NCBI GenBank assembly: GCA_910577095.1
Contig: CAJTLY010000016.1
Coordinates: 1 to 40,397, forward strand
Direction: 5' to 3'
Length of the DNA: 40,397 nucleotides
DNA from: an uncultured Alphaproteobacteria bacterium
GTDB taxonomy: Bacteria > Pseudomonadota > Alphaproteobacteria > RF32 > CAG-239
A model generated the notes under the pieces. The model searched no databases, was not told the DNA's origin, and saw only the letters and a program-made list of their open reading frames with translations. Below, piece by piece: positions 40,293 to 40,397 of this stretch. Position numbers and translations under genes: made by a program. How positions within the stretch are numbered: the stretch's first letter is position 1; every line of letters begins with the position of its first letter.

Positions 40293-40386
40293 GCAAAAAA
40301 AGGTACGTTATTTTGCATCGGAAATCAAGACCAAAAATCAAGGCTCAGCGAAGAAAAAAATCCTCTTATTTTAACGTACAATATTT
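40293..40386 (-). repeat. GTAC-dyad element, copy B (inverted)
   Basis: GTAC cores at 40303 and 40376, 73 bases apart as in copy A. AATCAAGACCAAAAATCAAG at 40323-40342 is the exact reverse complement of copy A's central 20-mer. The ends read GTACGTTA/TAACGTAC, where copy A has GTACCTTT/AAAGGTAC, so both arms changed together. It lies after a terminator, and the gene it may serve is outside the window. Confidence 0.75.
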
Positions 40387-40397
40387 TCAATCACCTC

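Noticed and set aside
1..40397. Prophage or transposase genes
   Set aside because: No integrase, transposase, capsid or tail gene is recognisable anywhere in the window.

Overview
The window reads as a chromosomal segment of an alphaproteobacterium, probably a gut- or host-associated one. This rests on the coding style (moderate GC, GGC/GCC/GAA-rich codons, AAGG/GGAG ribosome sites), the GAF-domain PtsP next to prfA, the run murF-nrdR-nusB-def-fmt, autotransporters and OmpA/Opa-like barrels. The genus cannot be fixed from sequence alone.

Layout. 1-1600: the 3' end of an autotransporter, a shortened DEAD-box-like protein and a stand-alone mannose-6-phosphate-isomerase cupin. 1775-11317: a rightward housekeeping block holding ptsP (EI-Ntr), a RodZ-like HTH membrane protein, prfA, an aspartate-semialdehyde dehydrogenase homologue whose catalytic residues are gone, a large MscS-family channel and a MurD ligase that looks like the MurD2 type. 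11366-14943: tRNA-Thr(CGT), a two-TM protein of unknown function, a histidine phosphatase, a leftward guanine-deaminase-like enzyme and a membrane-anchored protein with an HEXXH motif. 14973-18238: murA with an overlapping 50-residue gene, a small lipoprotein and a secreted alpha/beta hydrolase with a cysteine nucleophile.

18400-26000 is accessory DNA: two proteins sharing a G-x-LPTE-x-x-I segment, a protein built almost entirely of GYDRE pentads, a Pmp-like autotransporter, a macro-domain protein, an HD phosphohydrolase and hypotheticals. Many of these starts lack a Shine-Dalgarno site. 26170-31300 is an AT-rich island with a fused restriction-modification-specificity protein broken by one in-frame TAA, plus a NERD-domain protein. 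The island is flanked by diverged direct repeats of about 120 bp that carry a terminator hairpin and a tRNA-3'-end-like sequence; the right copy abuts tRNA-Thr(GGT). Upstream of that tRNA lie a second copy of its 5' end and a structured insert.

31855-40153 returns to the core: a small membrane protein with a ROK kinase, an OMP barrel, an aldo/keto reductase, a WG-like lipoprotein of Bacteroidota character, then murF-nrdR-nusB-def-fmt and two small membrane or secreted proteins. Two gapless copies of a 77-bp element with GTAC dyads exactly 73 bp apart sit at 19585-19661 and, inverted, at 40303-40379.

Working together: murA, murD and murF (peptidoglycan precursors) are scattered rather than clustered. 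prfA, def, fmt and nusB serve translation and transcription. PtsP feeds the nitrogen PTS. The surface proteins and the restriction island are the variable part.
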